Notes: generated by a model not told the origin, from the letters alone. DNA of 64,000 bases from Aristaeella lactis (GCF_018118585.1 NZ_CP069421.1:2790001-2854000), one strand, 5' to 3'. Shown: positions 17,046 through 27,661, counted from the first letter of the stretch. Numbers and translations: made by a program.

Positions 17046-20000
17046 ATGAGAAAGGGAACGCGCAGGTATGTTGCGTGGCTGTGCGTTTTCTGTATGCTGC
17101 TGACGAGCATACCTTATTCCGTACTGTCTGATAATGCTCCCGCCACACCGACCGACCTGCAGCCGGATGCAGCGGAAGTAACCGAGGAAGACGGAATCCG
17201 GAATATCGACGCGCCTGCGGCCGAACCGGCAGAGCAGGAAAATGAAAGCCCGGAGCCGGAACCGGAAAAGCCTGCGGATGGGGAAAACGCCGCAGGAGAG
17301 GGAAAACTGAAGGTGAACCGGGAGCTGGTCACCGGGAATGACCAGACAATCAAAGGTAAACTGGAAAAGAAGGAATACCTTGTCCGCTTTACGCCGTCGG
17401 AAACGCAGACGGCTTATCTGATCCTGTCCTCCGACAAACAGCTTGAGGCAGTTGTAACGGCGGAAGAAACGGGTGCCGCGGTACGGTTTGTTCCGGACGG
17501 GACGGACGAAGACGGCCGAAACGTGTGGATCGCGGCAGAATACAAAACCGGAAAGGATCAGGCGTATCTGGTCCGGATTACCGGTGCGGTATCAGCGGAA
17601 TTTACCCTGAGAATAGTGAAAAAGAGCGTCCTGACGCGCGAGAGGGAAACGGAGAATACGGAACGCGCGGAGGAAGAGCCCGGGGAAGAGACGGAAAAAC
17701 AAACAGAAGAAGAGGTTCCGGAAGAACCGGCTGACGAAAAGGCAGAAGAGATCGGGGAGGAACTGCCGGAAGAAGAATCCGGCGAAGAAACCGGAGAAGC
17801 TCCGGAAGAACAGCCGGAAACTGCCGGGGAAGCGATTCCGGAAGAGAAGAGAGAGGAAACAGAAGAAGAAACCGGCATGCCGGCAGAAGAGCCGGAGACT
17901 GAGCCTGAATCCGAACCGGACGGGGAAGCCGTGACGGAACCGGAGGAGGAACCCGGGGAAGAGACGGAAGAACAAACAGAAGAAGAGGCTCCGGAAGAAC
18001 TGCCCGACGAAAAGGAAGAAGAGACCGGAGAGGAACTGCCGGAAGAAGAATCCGGCGAAGAGACCGGAGAGGGACTGCCGGGGGAAGAGCCCGGAGAAGA
18101 GAAGGAAGAACAAACAGAAGAAGAAACCGGGGAAGAACTGCCGGAGGAAGTGCTTCAGCCGGAAGACGGGACCGCTCCGGACGAAGAACCGGCGGAACCG
18201 GAAGCGGGCGAACTTCTGCCTGAAGAGGAGACGGAAGAACCCGCGGAAATGCGGCTGGATGCGACGGAGCCCGGAACGGAGGCGTGGATCTGTTTCCTGC
18301 CTGACGCGGGGATACCTCCGGAGGCGGAACTGCATGTGAGGGAAATCCCTGCCGACAGGGAGGAAGCCTGTCGGAAGGGGCTGGCGAAAGCCCTGAAGTG
18401 TGAAAATGAATCCTGTCTGAGATATACAAAATACATAGAGTTCACGCTGACCGGGGAAGGGAAGGAGCTGGAGCTGAAGGCTCCTATGACGGTTTGTATG
18501 CGGCTGCCGGATGTGCGGGAAGGCGCGGAAGTCCTGCGGGTTGTGCGCCTTGACGGCGCGGAGCCTGAAGGGCTGGACAGCAGCCTGCAGAGGGGAATCC
18601 TCTCCTTCCGTACGGATACCCTGGGGGTATTCGGCATCGGCAACGCGCTGACGTCCCTGGCTGCCGGGGAGACCGAACTGGTCCGGGTGGAAGTGCTGGG
18701 GTTTGCTTCCGGCGTGCCGGTAAGCCTGAACCGGGCGGAGGATCCGGAGGTCGCGGAAGGCCTGGAAGTGCTCGGCACCTTTACCATCGGCAGGCAGGCG
18801 GAGATACCGGCCGGGGAAGAACAGGAAACCTTCCGGATCCGGGCGGAACTGAAGAAGGACGCGGCGGCGGAGTCGATGGAAAGCGTTTCCCTGTACCGGG
18901 TGAAGGACGGACAGGCGGAAGCGGTAACAGGGGAGAAGACTGCGGAAGGCTGGATCGTAAAGCCGGATGCGGAACAGATTGCTGTAATCAGGGATACGGG
19001 CCTGCGCCGCCGGACGCTGAGCACAAATCCGGAGGGGAAAACCGAAGAACAGACGATCACGCTGAACGGCCTGGTGCCCATGAATGCGGAGGTCACGGCG
19101 GAAGATGTGACGGAGCGCTTTGCCGGATATGTATTCCCGCGGCTCCCGCAGAGAAGCCTGCTGAAGGCACGGAAGGCAGCGCCGCAGGGGGGAACGCCGG
19201 AGGAATGGATTACGCTGGCTGCGTTTGACATCAGCATTACGGACGAAAAAGGGGAATACCAGCCGGATGAGGATAAACCCATCCGCGTGGAAATCATTGA
19301 CAGCCGGATTACCCCGGACCGGGAAACCGAACTGTGGCACATCCGGGATGACGGAACAGAAGAAAAAATAGAAAACATCACCGTGGAGGAGGGCAGGATT
19401 GTCTTTGAGGCAGCCGGTTTCTCCGTTTATGTGGTGGTTGTCCATGAGGACGGCACGGTGGCCAATCCCCGGGTTGAATTCCATTTTATCTCCCGGGATG
19501 ATAACGCGCTGACCGGAGGGAACCGTGTTTACTACGCGAGCGCCCCATATCCCTTCCGGAACAAGGACGGGCAGAACCAGACCACGCAGATCCTGAAAGA
19601 CGGAGAGACGCTGGAGCTGATTACGGATCCGGGAAACCTGGAGGACAAGCATTTCTACGGCTGGTATGTGGTGGATCCGTACATCATCAGCGGAACAACG
19701 AACGAATATGGAATCGGCACGGCGGATTCAAAGCTGTATTACAGCTGGCCGGCCAATCCGGATGCCATCGCTTTTGAGAAGCCCATCAGCATCGGGGAAA
19801 GCAACGTCAGTATCGGCGATACGGTTCACTGGAGCCTGAACGGCGTTTCCGGCGCGGGCACGGTGGACAAAGACGGCAGCGTGCATGTCTTCCTGGCTCC
19901 GGTTTATGACAAATACAACTTTATCAACTTTATGCTGTATGCCCGGGACGCGGGCGTTTCCGGCGCCAGCAACCTGATGACCCGGAAGCTGATCGCCAAG

Positions 20001-23000
20001 GGCAGCTCGCAGGATATCGACGTACGGATCAGCGATATCCGGTCCAGCAGCACGGACGCGGTACACCTGATTTTTATCGGATGGGAGTACAACGCCGGAA
20101 CGGAAGAAAATCCGGACTGGGTGCAGCTTCCGACAGTGGACTATACCGGCGCGGAACTGAAGGATCCCGGCAGGGACGGGGTTTATTTCACCTCTTCCGG
20201 AATGGCGGAAGGGGAAAGCATCAACCTTTATCCCATTTTTGTGGAAGCGCGCTGGGTGGACTTTGTGAGCGGCGTCAGCGGCAGCGGCGCAGCCTTTGTC
20301 GGATCCCGCTTCCTGGAATCCTGGGGCAGGAACGGCGTGACGCCCGAGGGAATGACGCCGGATCCGGACGTTAATGTATTTGATCCGTCCATTCCGGTTT
20401 CACAGCGGCAGGGTTATCTGTTCGAAGGCTGGTATGCCTTTGCCAGCACTGACCCGGATACAGGGGAAATCACCAACCTGACGGAGCCGAAGGACGTGCC
20501 CGTCAGCTACATTGACGACAACCTGCAGGAACAGCTGGTTACGATCAACACAACAGCGAAGAAGATTACGGACAGAAACGGCCGGATTGTCTACAGCGGC
20601 AAATATACGCTGGATACCGGGAGCGGATACGACCTGTTTGAAGGTTCAGGCACCTCCCTGAAGTTCTATGACGCCCTGGACCGCCTGACGCTGTATGCCA
20701 ACTGGATCCCCGATCTTTCCGGCATCACTGTGGTCTACTGGACGGAGAACGCGGATGACGACGGATATTCCTCCAGCGCGGTGAAGACCATTTCCACAAA
20801 ACAACTGAATGATCAGCTGAACACAGCTTATGCTTCCGGATCCGAGATTACGCTGGAGGGCCTGCAGGCCTATACCGAAGATTCCGTCAGCGTGCTGAGC
20901 ACCGGATTCCTGGACGATGTAAGTGCCGTGCCGGCGGGAGAGGAAATCTTCTATGACCTGAATACGGAAAAATCCGACCGGTCGAAGATTATAGACGGGG
21001 ATGGCAACGCGATCTTCAATGTTTACTACAGCCGGAAGGTATTCAAACTGGTTTTCCACATCGGCCGGGACGGATATGTGAAGACCGGGGGCGCCCAGAA
21101 GACTGCCGAGGGATGGGACGGCAACTGGATTGAGTTCATGTTCAATGACCCCAAACTTACGCAGCTGGGTTATACGGCCCACAGCGGTTCATCCCTGCGG
21201 GGCCTGTACAGCATGACCTTCGAAGGACGGACGTATACATCTGAATATGTGACGACCAACGCGAACGTTATGGGCGACTATGTGCCGGCCGCGGATGAGA
21301 ACGTCTATGTGCTGGCAGCGAAATACGGCGCTTATATCGGGGACCGCTGGCCGAGCCCTTCCAATCCCAGGTTCAGATTTGATGAGCCTTCCAATACCAC
21401 ACATACCATGTATACATGGGCGGGGTATTACGGCAGCCTGTACTGCCAGATCGCCAACGACCGGCCGACCTGGGCAGGACAGCAGGGCAACAACCCGGAC
21501 CTGAACGGCATCTACAGCTATATGTCCGCGGAACTGTGCACCAACCGGGCAGGTACCGGCATTATCAACCAGAACCAGGTCCACCATATTGTGGCTTACT
21601 TTGGCCGTAAATCGAACCAGGACAGGATCAAGCAGTACCATACGCTGTTTGAGGCAGTGGAAGGGACCTATGACCCGGCGGAAGTTACCCTGGTGCCGGG
21701 TGAGGACTATACCGGGTACAGCCGGACAACCTGGAGCAGCGATATTGCCCATGTAAGCCCTGAAGTCATCACAGACAAGATGTTCTATGAGTCCGACGGT
21801 TCGCCGGTGCCGGTTATTTCCAACGTGAATCCGGAATTCCAGATGGCGTGGGATTTTTCAGGGTATGACTACTTCTACAGCTGCTATAACGTACCGGAAA
21901 GATATGATAATCACGTTTATTTCTTCTATACGCCGAAGCAGTATACGCTGACGTTCATGTATGAGAACGAGGCGGACCGGAAGATGGACACCTACTTCTA
22001 CAGACAGTCCCTGGCGGACGCGAGAAAATACGAGGATCCCTGGAAGGAAGGATACAGCTTCCTGGGCTGGTATACCAATGAGGCAGGTGCGGGCGAGCCC
22101 TTTGATTTTGAACATTCAACCATGCCGAGCCAGAGCATTGTGCTCTATCCGGTGTTCAAAAAGCTGGATTACGTGATCCGGATCGATCCGAACGGGGCGG
22201 AGATCGACCGCTGGCGGGCCGGATCCACTTCCGCCGGCGCCTCCACGGGATTCCGGGTGAACTACAAGGAAACTATCAGCGCCTACAACTTCCTGGAGCG
22301 CAATTACCTGCCCACCTACGAGCAGGAGATCCGGGAGCTCGGCCTGAATCCGGAAACGGAACTCTATTACTACCTGAATACCCGGTATATCAGCGAGGAG
22401 CATGACGGGAACTTTATTCCGGGCGCCCTCCGAAGCGCGCTGTACCTGACCGCGGCTGAAATTGACGAGTACTGGACCTATTACAGTTCCTTCCCGGAAG
22501 AACGGTTTACCGAGCGCGGCGCGGTGAAGTTTACCAATAAGGAAGAGTGGATGGACGCCTATCTGGGCGGACACAACCTGGATAACCTGACAAAATACCG
22601 CCGGAAGCAGGGCGCGGAGCATTACTCCTTTATGGGCTGGTACCAGGTGATGGAGGATGGATCGCTGGCTTCCGCTCCCTTCAATTTCAACACGATGATC
22701 ACGGAGGATACCGAGATCCGTGCGCTGTGGCGGCTGGACGGCGGATATTATATCCGGTACAACCCGAACTATACCGAAGATGACGGCCACGGAAACGTAA
22801 CAACGGTCATGGGCAACGTGGAGCAATGGAGCGATCCGGAGGACCCCTCCAGGCTGCTGTACGCGGACCAGTCCCCCACGCATATCCTGCGGGCACCCTC
22901 GAACATTACCCCGGGCTGGGTTTTCCGGGGATGGCGGGTGGTCCGCCTGAACGGGGAAACCTGGGAACCGATCCAGCTGGATGAGAACGGGGAAGCCGTG

Positions 23001-25370
23001 TATTATCAGCCCGGCAGTGACTTTATCATTGACTCCGGCCTGGTTTCGGAAATTGCGGGCAACGGTGCTGTGATTCATATGCAGGCTTATTATGAACCGG
23101 ATGATACCTCCTACCGCAGGCCGGACGTGACGAGCCTCATCCTGGACGCGAACGATCCCCGGGGCGGATATGTGAACAGCGCGGATTCCGCAGGCCTTCC
23201 CGCGCTGGACCATCCGGGCCATACCTGGATCAACACGGAGGATCACCTGGACGGCAGCGGACGGCCGACACAGATCCTGTTCGGCGATACGGAAGAGCTG
23301 CTGCAGTCCAACCTGGCGCTGCACCTGTACCGGTATGCGACGGAACAGACGCATGACGGCGTGCAGGGAACCAGCTATTTCTCGAACGATGATTTCTACC
23401 TGCTGCTTGGCTTTGACGAGCAGGAGGATCCCCTGAATCCCACAACCGGCTCCCCCTACATCCCCGCTTTTGCCGCCGATGGGGTGGCTGCGGTGACAAG
23501 GGAAGGGCAGAAGACCCTCTATGCCATGTGGGAACCCATGATCTACGCGATCTTTGTGAACACCACCTCCGAACCGATCACGGTCAGATTCAGCGGAACC
23601 GCCGGTACGGAAACGGTCCGGGTGGTGAATATGGTCACCGGAGAATACGACCGGGAGGAAACCCGGGGCACGATCACCATTCCGGCAAGGACCGGAGAGA
23701 CCGACGGCATGATCAAAGTGGTCCTTCCCTGCGCGGAGGCCGGGACGGACGTCCTGACAGCCGAGGCACTGAACGATCACGCGCGGAAGAAGATGAGCGT
23801 CAGCGGCACATTCCGGGACGAGCCCTGTGGAACGGGTGAAGAGGGCGTCCGCTATGACGATACGGCGACCTGGTCCGGAACGCTGCAGTTTGACGAAGAA
23901 GGCATTGTGGTCACCTATACAGAGGAACCGGACAACCAGGTGCTCTTTGACGTGAATACCGGCCACTGGCAGGAAACCTCCACGGATTATATCCAGCTGG
24001 AGGATGACCTGTATACGATCTACGAGGCAAAGATCACGGACAACGCCTACCGGCCGGCGGATCCGGCCCATCCGGGCCTGGTGTTCATCGGCTGGACCAC
24101 CAACGCGGATATCGCAGCGCAGAGGGATTTCAGCACAGAAGAGGCGGTAACCTGGGGCAGCACAACGATTATCCCGGACGAGGGGGGCGTTGTGCTGGAT
24201 AAGGTAAGGGAAGAGTATCTGTGGGACTTCAGCCAGCCGCCGCCTTATGAGCAGACGCTGTATGCCGTGTGGAGCGACAAGGTCAGCGTGGTCTATAACA
24301 TGATGTACAGCAGCAACACTAAGCTGCATATATGGAACGGGCCGGAAACAACGGATACTGATAAGCCTTATGTGTTCTACAGAAGCCAGGAGGATCCCCG
24401 GTATGTGATCTGGTCCATGGCCAAGGGCGACCGGGCGGTCAAGCCGGAAAACCCGTCTCCCCATTCCGAAAGGCCAAACTGGAACTTCATTACCTGGCTG
24501 GAACATAACGCGAAGACAGACGGCTTCCGCAGCAATGACAGAAAGCCCAGTTCGAGTGAAATCGCGGACTATGGTTTTGACTTTTCACAGCGGATTATGG
24601 AAACGGTGACGCTGGTCACTTCCTGGACATCGAACAAACCGCAGCACTTCACCTTCACGGTGGAAAAACGGGTGGTGGACGGCAATCCGAATGATGAGTT
24701 CACCTTCAATGTGGAGGTGCTGGATGAACTGGTTTACGGCAAGATCACGAGCAGCACGAACACCATAGGACCTCCGGCCAGGAGATGGGGTTCCGCGGCC
24801 GTGAGGCTGAAAAACAACCAGCAGTATACGGTGAACGTTACGGTATCCTATATACCCGACTGGGACGGTGCTTACGGCGTCGGGATAGAAGTAACAGACG
24901 CAAACAGCGCCGTCATCAGGAGCGGACAGGTGATCTACTGCGAAAAGAACACCTATAAAAACTTTGTCTCGGATTACCAGTATACCCTGAAGATCTCCGA
25001 AGAAGCCGCGGCGGGTTATGACACAGAAGTGACTGTGGAGGATATGGTCGGAGAAATCGTCTGCGACACGAGCCAGGAAGAGCGCGCGTTCAGTTTCACT
25101 GTACGCCAGGGCAGCCGGTTTGCACAGGCCCGGAATGACTATACAGCAGGAGCAGACAACAGCCTCCGGATTGTCTTTACCAACACAGGTGAACCCATCA
25201 TCGCGCCGACGGGCGTCCGGACAGGAATCGTTCCGTTTGCGCTGATGATGCTGGCAGGGCTGCTGCTGGCCGCCGGAATCATCCTGCCGGGACGTGTGAG
25301 GAAATACAGGCAGGGAAAGGCCGCGCAGACGGAGGAAACAGCCGGAAAGCAGGGTGATCCTGTGAAATGA
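17046..25370 (+). CDS. giant wall-anchored surface protein, probable pilus adhesin
   Basis: A 2,774-residue exported protein. Residues 1-30 are a signal peptide (RYVAWLCVFCMLLTSIPYSV). An Ala/Pro/Glu linker and a small beta domain (about 85-190) lead into a Glu-rich low-complexity region (about 195-405, repeated EEPGEETEEQTEEE wording). Then come beta domains (about 410-840) and a long array of InlB B-type repeats recognised by FLGWYTNEAG, FEGWYAFAS, FMGWYQVME and FRGWRVV. A pilin-like domain (FTFTVEKRVVDGNPNDEFTF) follows. The C-terminus has IAPTG (2719-2723), a hydrophobic helix and RVRKYRQGK, a sortase sorting signal. ATG at 17046 is chosen over the in-frame TTG at 17025 because GGAGG at 17030 lies between them. 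Probably the tip or major adhesin of the pilus locus. Confidence 0.85.
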   Translation: MRKGTRRYVAWLCVFCMLLTSIPYSVLSDNAPATPTDLQPDAAEVTEEDGIRNIDAPAAEPAEQENESPEPEPEKPADGENAAGEGKLKVNRELVTGNDQTIKGKLEKKEYLVRFTPSETQTAYLILSSDKQLEAVVTAEETGAAVRFVPDGTDEDGRNVWIAAEYKTGKDQAYLVRITGAVSAEFTLRIVKKSVLTRERETENTERAEEEPGEETEKQTEEEVPEEPADEKAEEIGEELPEEESGEETGEAPEEQPETAGEAIPEEKREETEEETGMPAEEPETEPESEPDGEAVTEPEEEPGEETEEQTEEEAPEELPDEKEEETGEELPEEESGEETGEGLPGEEPGEEKEEQTEEETGEELPEEVLQPEDGTAPDEEPAEPEAGELLPEEETEEPAEMRLDATEPGTEAWICFLPDAGIPPEAELHVREIPADREEACRKGLAKALKCENESCLRYTKYIEFTLTGEGKELELKAPMTVCMRLPDVREGAEVLRVVRLDGAEPEGLDSSLQRGILSFRTDTLGVFGIGNALTSLAAGETELVRVEVLGFASGVPVSLNRAEDPEVAEGLEVLGTFTIGRQAEIPAGEEQETFRIRAELKKDAAAESMESVSLYRVKDGQAEAVTGEKTAEGWIVKPDAEQIAVIRDTGLRRRTLSTNPEGKTEEQTITLNGLVPMNAEVTAEDVTERFAGYVFPRLPQRSLLKARKAAPQGGTPEEWITLAAFDISITDEKGEYQPDEDKPIRVEIIDSRITPDRETELWHIRDDGTEEKIENITVEEGRIVFEAAGFSVYVVVVHEDGTVANPRVEFHFISRDDNALTGGNRVYYASAPYPFRNKDGQNQTTQILKDGETLELITDPGNLEDKHFYGWYVVDPYIISGTTNEYGIGTADSKLYYSWPANPDAIAFEKPISIGESNVSIGDTVHWSLNGVSGAGTVDKDGSVHVFLAPVYDKYNFINFMLYARDAGVSGASNLMTRKLIAKGSSQDIDVRISDIRSSSTDAVHLIFIGWEYNAGTEENPDWVQLPTVDYTGAELKDPGRDGVYFTSSGMAEGESINLYPIFVEARWVDFVSGVSGSGAAFVGSRFLESWGRNGVTPEGMTPDPDVNVFDPSIPVSQRQGYLFEGWYAFASTDPDTGEITNLTEPKDVPVSYIDDNLQEQLVTINTTAKKITDRNGRIVYSGKYTLDTGSGYDLFEGSGTSLKFYDALDRLTLYANWIPDLSGITVVYWTENADDDGYSSSAVKTISTKQLNDQLNTAYASGSEITLEGLQAYTEDSVSVLSTGFLDDVSAVPAGEEIFYDLNTEKSDRSKIIDGDGNAIFNVYYSRKVFKLVFHIGRDGYVKTGGAQKTAEGWDGNWIEFMFNDPKLTQLGYTAHSGSSLRGLYSMTFEGRTYTSEYVTTNANVMGDYVPAADENVYVLAAKYGAYIGDRWPSPSNPRFRFDEPSNTTHTMYTWAGYYGSLYCQIANDRPTWAGQQGNNPDLNGIYSYMSAELCTNRAGTGIINQNQVHHIVAYFGRKSNQDRIKQYHTLFEAVEGTYDPAEVTLVPGEDYTGYSRTTWSSDIAHVSPEVITDKMFYESDGSPVPVISNVNPEFQMAWDFSGYDYFYSCYNVPERYDNHVYFFYTPKQYTLTFMYENEADRKMDTYFYRQSLADARKYEDPWKEGYSFLGWYTNEAGAGEPFDFEHSTMPSQSIVLYPVFKKLDYVIRIDPNGAEIDRWRAGSTSAGASTGFRVNYKETISAYNFLERNYLPTYEQEIRELGLNPETELYYYLNTRYISEEHDGNFIPGALRSALYLTAAEIDEYWTYYSSFPEERFTERGAVKFTNKEEWMDAYLGGHNLDNLTKYRRKQGAEHYSFMGWYQVMEDGSLASAPFNFNTMITEDTEIRALWRLDGGYYIRYNPNYTEDDGHGNVTTVMGNVEQWSDPEDPSRLLYADQSPTHILRAPSNITPGWVFRGWRVVRLNGETWEPIQLDENGEAVYYQPGSDFIIDSGLVSEIAGNGAVIHMQAYYEPDDTSYRRPDVTSLILDANDPRGGYVNSADSAGLPALDHPGHTWINTEDHLDGSGRPTQILFGDTEELLQSNLALHLYRYATEQTHDGVQGTSYFSNDDFYLLLGFDEQEDPLNPTTGSPYIPAFAADGVAAVTREGQKTLYAMWEPMIYAIFVNTTSEPITVRFSGTAGTETVRVVNMVTGEYDREETRGTITIPARTGETDGMIKVVLPCAEAGTDVLTAEALNDHARKKMSVSGTFRDEPCGTGEEGVRYDDTATWSGTLQFDEEGIVVTYTEEPDNQVLFDVNTGHWQETSTDYIQLEDDLYTIYEAKITDNAYRPADPAHPGLVFIGWTTNADIAAQRDFSTEEAVTWGSTTIIPDEGGVVLDKVREEYLWDFSQPPPYEQTLYAVWSDKVSVVYNMMYSSNTKLHIWNGPETTDTDKPYVFYRSQEDPRYVIWSMAKGDRAVKPENPSPHSERPNWNFITWLEHNAKTDGFRSNDRKPSSSEIADYGFDFSQRIMETVTLVTSWTSNKPQHFTFTVEKRVVDGNPNDEFTFNVEVLDELVYGKITSSTNTIGPPARRWGSAAVRLKNNQQYTVNVTVSYIPDWDGAYGVGIEVTDANSAVIRSGQVIYCEKNTYKNFVSDYQYTLKISEEAAAGYDTEVTVEDMVGEIVCDTSQEERAFSFTVRQGSRFAQARNDYTAGADNSLRIVFTNTGEPIIAPTGVRTGIVPFALMMLAGLLLAAGIILPGRVRKYRQGKAAQTEETAGKQGDPVK
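17640..18260 (+). repeat. Glu-rich tandem coding repeats
   Basis: Degenerate units encoding EEPGEETE-EQTEEE-PEELP-DEKEEETGEELP recur at least three times. They are probably a flexible acidic stalk. Confidence 0.8.
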
Positions 25371-25473
25371 GAAAAGCGGAAAACCGGGGTGACCCCGGAG
25401 AATGAAACGAAAACAAAACACTGCGGAGCATGAAATAAGGCGGACAAATCAAACAGAAGCGAGGAGAATCAGA

Positions 25474-26889
25474 ATGAAGAAACTGCAAAAGACCGGATTC
25501 CTGCTGCTGGTACTGGTGCTGGCGCTGATGGTGAGCGCGTCCTTTGCCGTCGGGCTGGACGGCGGTGAGGCGGGCGGTTTCACCCAGCCGGACACCCCGA
25601 ACGTGAATGATAAGGTGGTCAGCATCCAGAAGGAGATTACCGTTTTCAACCCGGATGAGGCCCTGATTTACGGACCGGCGATCACCTATACCTATACGGT
25701 GACGCCCGGCACGGCAGTGAGCGTCACGGACGCGGCCTCCGATCATTCCTCCGGTACAGCGGCCGAAACCACCACGCTGCCGGGCATCACCACGGGGATG
25801 AAAGTCAACGGCGGGACAGCGGGAACAGCGGCTTCCGCAGCCGGTACGCTGGAATGGACAAACGCGGATATCCTGGACGCGGCCGATGCAGGTACGGCTA
25901 ACTGCAAAGCATTCACCCTGGATTTTACCGACGTGGTTTTCACCCAGCCCGGCGTGTACCGGTACCTGATCACGGAATCTGCTGACGCTTACACGACAAG
26001 CGGCGTTACGGAAACCACCGGAACCCATACCCGCTGCCTGGACGTATATGTGATGCGGAGCGATGAATATGACGCCGCGGAAATCACCAGCGATGACTGG
26101 CGGATTTACGGCTATGTCTGCGTCATCGAAAATGAGGATATTACACCCGACGGGGATACCACTTCAACCGGCGCTGTGAAGACCAACGGCTTTGTGGCGG
26201 CAACCAATGACGGTACAAAGGTGAAGGCCGATGAGTACCACACATTCAACCTGACGGTGGGCAAGACCCTGGCAGGGGACAGCACCATGAACAGCCATCA
26301 GTTCCCCTTTGACGCGGCGTGGACAGCCGGCAGCGCAACGGGAACCTTCCAGTTCGCGGTGAAGGAAACCGGCGCGACGGTTACCAAGACGGCCCAGGCA
26401 GCCGCCACTTCTGTGGGCGGAACGTCTGTGGCGGCAAACAGCCTGTACAAGGTCGGCGGCGCGAACGCAGCGGGCACAGACGGAAAGGACGGGAATCCTT
26501 CCATTGCCAGCGGCGGCACCGTGAAATATATCGGTATTCCAACCGGAACCAAGGCGGAGGTTACCGAAACAAACAATGTGACGGGCACCACCTATACCAC
26601 CACGCTGACAGTGGACGGGTCCGCGGCGGCATTTACCGGCGGTACGGCGGCGCTTGCCGATGAGGATAAGACGGCCACGATGCCTGACGGAGCAACTGCC
26701 ATATACGCGCAGGCAAATGCTCCTGAGGCGGATACCAATGTGGTGATCCAGTTTACCAATACGCTGTCGATCATTTCCCCCACAGGCTATGTGGTACGCT
26801 TCGCACCGTATGTGGCGATGCTGATCGGCGGTATTGCCCTGCTGGTTGTTGCAAAGAAACACCGGAAGCATACGGAGGAAGATGAATGA
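25474..26889 (+). CDS. FctA/Spy0128-like pilin with sorting signal
   Basis: A 471-residue exported protein: signal peptide (KTGFLLLVLVLALMVSASFA), then two pilin Ig-like modules. The first (about 35-220) starts VVSIQKEITVFNPDEALIYG and contains TQPGVYRYLITES, similar to the FctA fold whose modules carry Lys-Asn isopeptide bonds. The second (about 255-430) starts HTFNLTVGKTLAGDSTMNSH. The C-terminus has ISPTG (434-438), a TM helix and KKHRKH. ATG at 25474 has GAGGAG upstream. Likely the polymerised backbone subunit. It sits about 100 bases after the adhesin gene, and its stop overlaps the next start. Confidence 0.85.
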   Translation: MKKLQKTGFLLLVLVLALMVSASFAVGLDGGEAGGFTQPDTPNVNDKVVSIQKEITVFNPDEALIYGPAITYTYTVTPGTAVSVTDAASDHSSGTAAETTTLPGITTGMKVNGGTAGTAASAAGTLEWTNADILDAADAGTANCKAFTLDFTDVVFTQPGVYRYLITESADAYTTSGVTETTGTHTRCLDVYVMRSDEYDAAEITSDDWRIYGYVCVIENEDITPDGDTTSTGAVKTNGFVAATNDGTKVKADEYHTFNLTVGKTLAGDSTMNSHQFPFDAAWTAGSATGTFQFAVKETGATVTKTAQAAATSVGGTSVAANSLYKVGGANAAGTDGKDGNPSIASGGTVKYIGIPTGTKAEVTETNNVTGTTYTTTLTVDGSAAAFTGGTAALADEDKTATMPDGATAIYAQANAPEADTNVVIQFTNTLSIISPTGYVVRFAPYVAMLIGGIALLVVAKKHRKHTEEDE

Positions 26890-27626
26890 CCCATGATTTC
26901 CTGAAGGAACCGGAACGGGCGGAGAAAGGGCCGGCCGGGAGACCGGTTCCTGCTGAAGAAGCGGTTCCGGTTTTCCTTCCGGAAGACGGAAAGGGTCTGC
27001 CGGACGAAAAAGAAAGAGCCGCAGCGAAGGAAAAACGACACAGGCGGCGGATGCGCGCACTGCGTTCCTTCCTGCTGCGGCTGGTCTGCCTGGTGCTGGT
27101 GGTCTATTTCCTGTTTTTCCATCTGGTGGGACTCACGATAATGCCCAGCCGGGATATGTATCCGCGCCTGGATGCCGGGGACCTGCTCCTGTTCTACAGA
27201 CTGGAACAGAGCTACAAAGCCCAGGATATTGTTGTGATTGACAAGCAGACGGAAGCGGATACGCGAACCGGCGGACAGGGCTTTTTCCGGAGGGCACTGA
27301 ACTGGCTGGGCTTCCGGGATCCGGAGGCCCCGGCGACACAGCGCTTTGTCTGCCGGGTGATCGCCGCGCCGGGTGACACGGTGGAAGTTTCGGAGGAACG
27401 GGGACTTGCCGTGAATGGAAACGCAGTGATCGAGACCAACATCTTTTATCCCACCCGGCCTTACGAGGAGGGTATGACGGTCTATCCGCTGGTGCTGGGA
27501 GAAGGGGAATACTTTGTTCTGGCGGACCAGCGGAACGGCGGTATGGACAGCCGGTATTTCGGCATTGTGAAAGCAGAAGAGATCCGGGGAATTGTCATTA
27601 CGGTTCTCAGGAGAAACAACCTGTAA
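26886..27626 (+). CDS. signal-peptidase-like pilus assembly protein (SipA type), catalytic dyad missing
   Basis: A 246-residue S26-fold protein with a long charged cytoplasmic N-terminus, one TM helix (about 59-85) and the SPase I core. In the box that is normally G-x-S-M-x-P it reads MPSRDMYPRLDAGD, so the catalytic Ser position is Asp90. In the box normally K-R-V-x-G-x-P-G-D it reads FVCRVIAAPGD, so the Lys is Cys156. Both catalytic residues are therefore absent. As I recall, the streptococcal pilus chaperone SipA also has Asp in place of the Ser and no Lys. The ATG overlaps the pilin stop, with GGAGGA six bases upstream, so translation is coupled. Inferred role: a non-catalytic partner in pilin polymerisation. 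Confidence 0.8.
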   Translation: MTHDFLKEPERAEKGPAGRPVPAEEAVPVFLPEDGKGLPDEKERAAAKEKRHRRRMRALRSFLLRLVCLVLVVYFLFFHLVGLTIMPSRDMYPRLDAGDLLLFYRLEQSYKAQDIVVIDKQTEADTRTGGQGFFRRALNWLGFRDPEAPATQRFVCRVIAAPGDTVEVSEERGLAVNGNAVIETNIFYPTRPYEEGMTVYPLVLGEGEYFVLADQRNGGMDSRYFGIVKAEEIRGIVITVLRRNNL

Positions 27627-27661
27627 AAAAACGGGAACATGGAGGGAAAGGAGGAACCGGA

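Noticed and set aside
17592-19652. Long antisense frames opposite the adhesin gene
   Set aside because: They mirror the Glu-rich and GC-biased codons of the sense gene, lack ribosome sites and resemble no family.
22116-24506. 796-codon minus-strand frame inside the adhesin gene
   Set aside because: Shadow of high-GC third positions; no start signal, composition nonsensical (His/Arg/Val rich).
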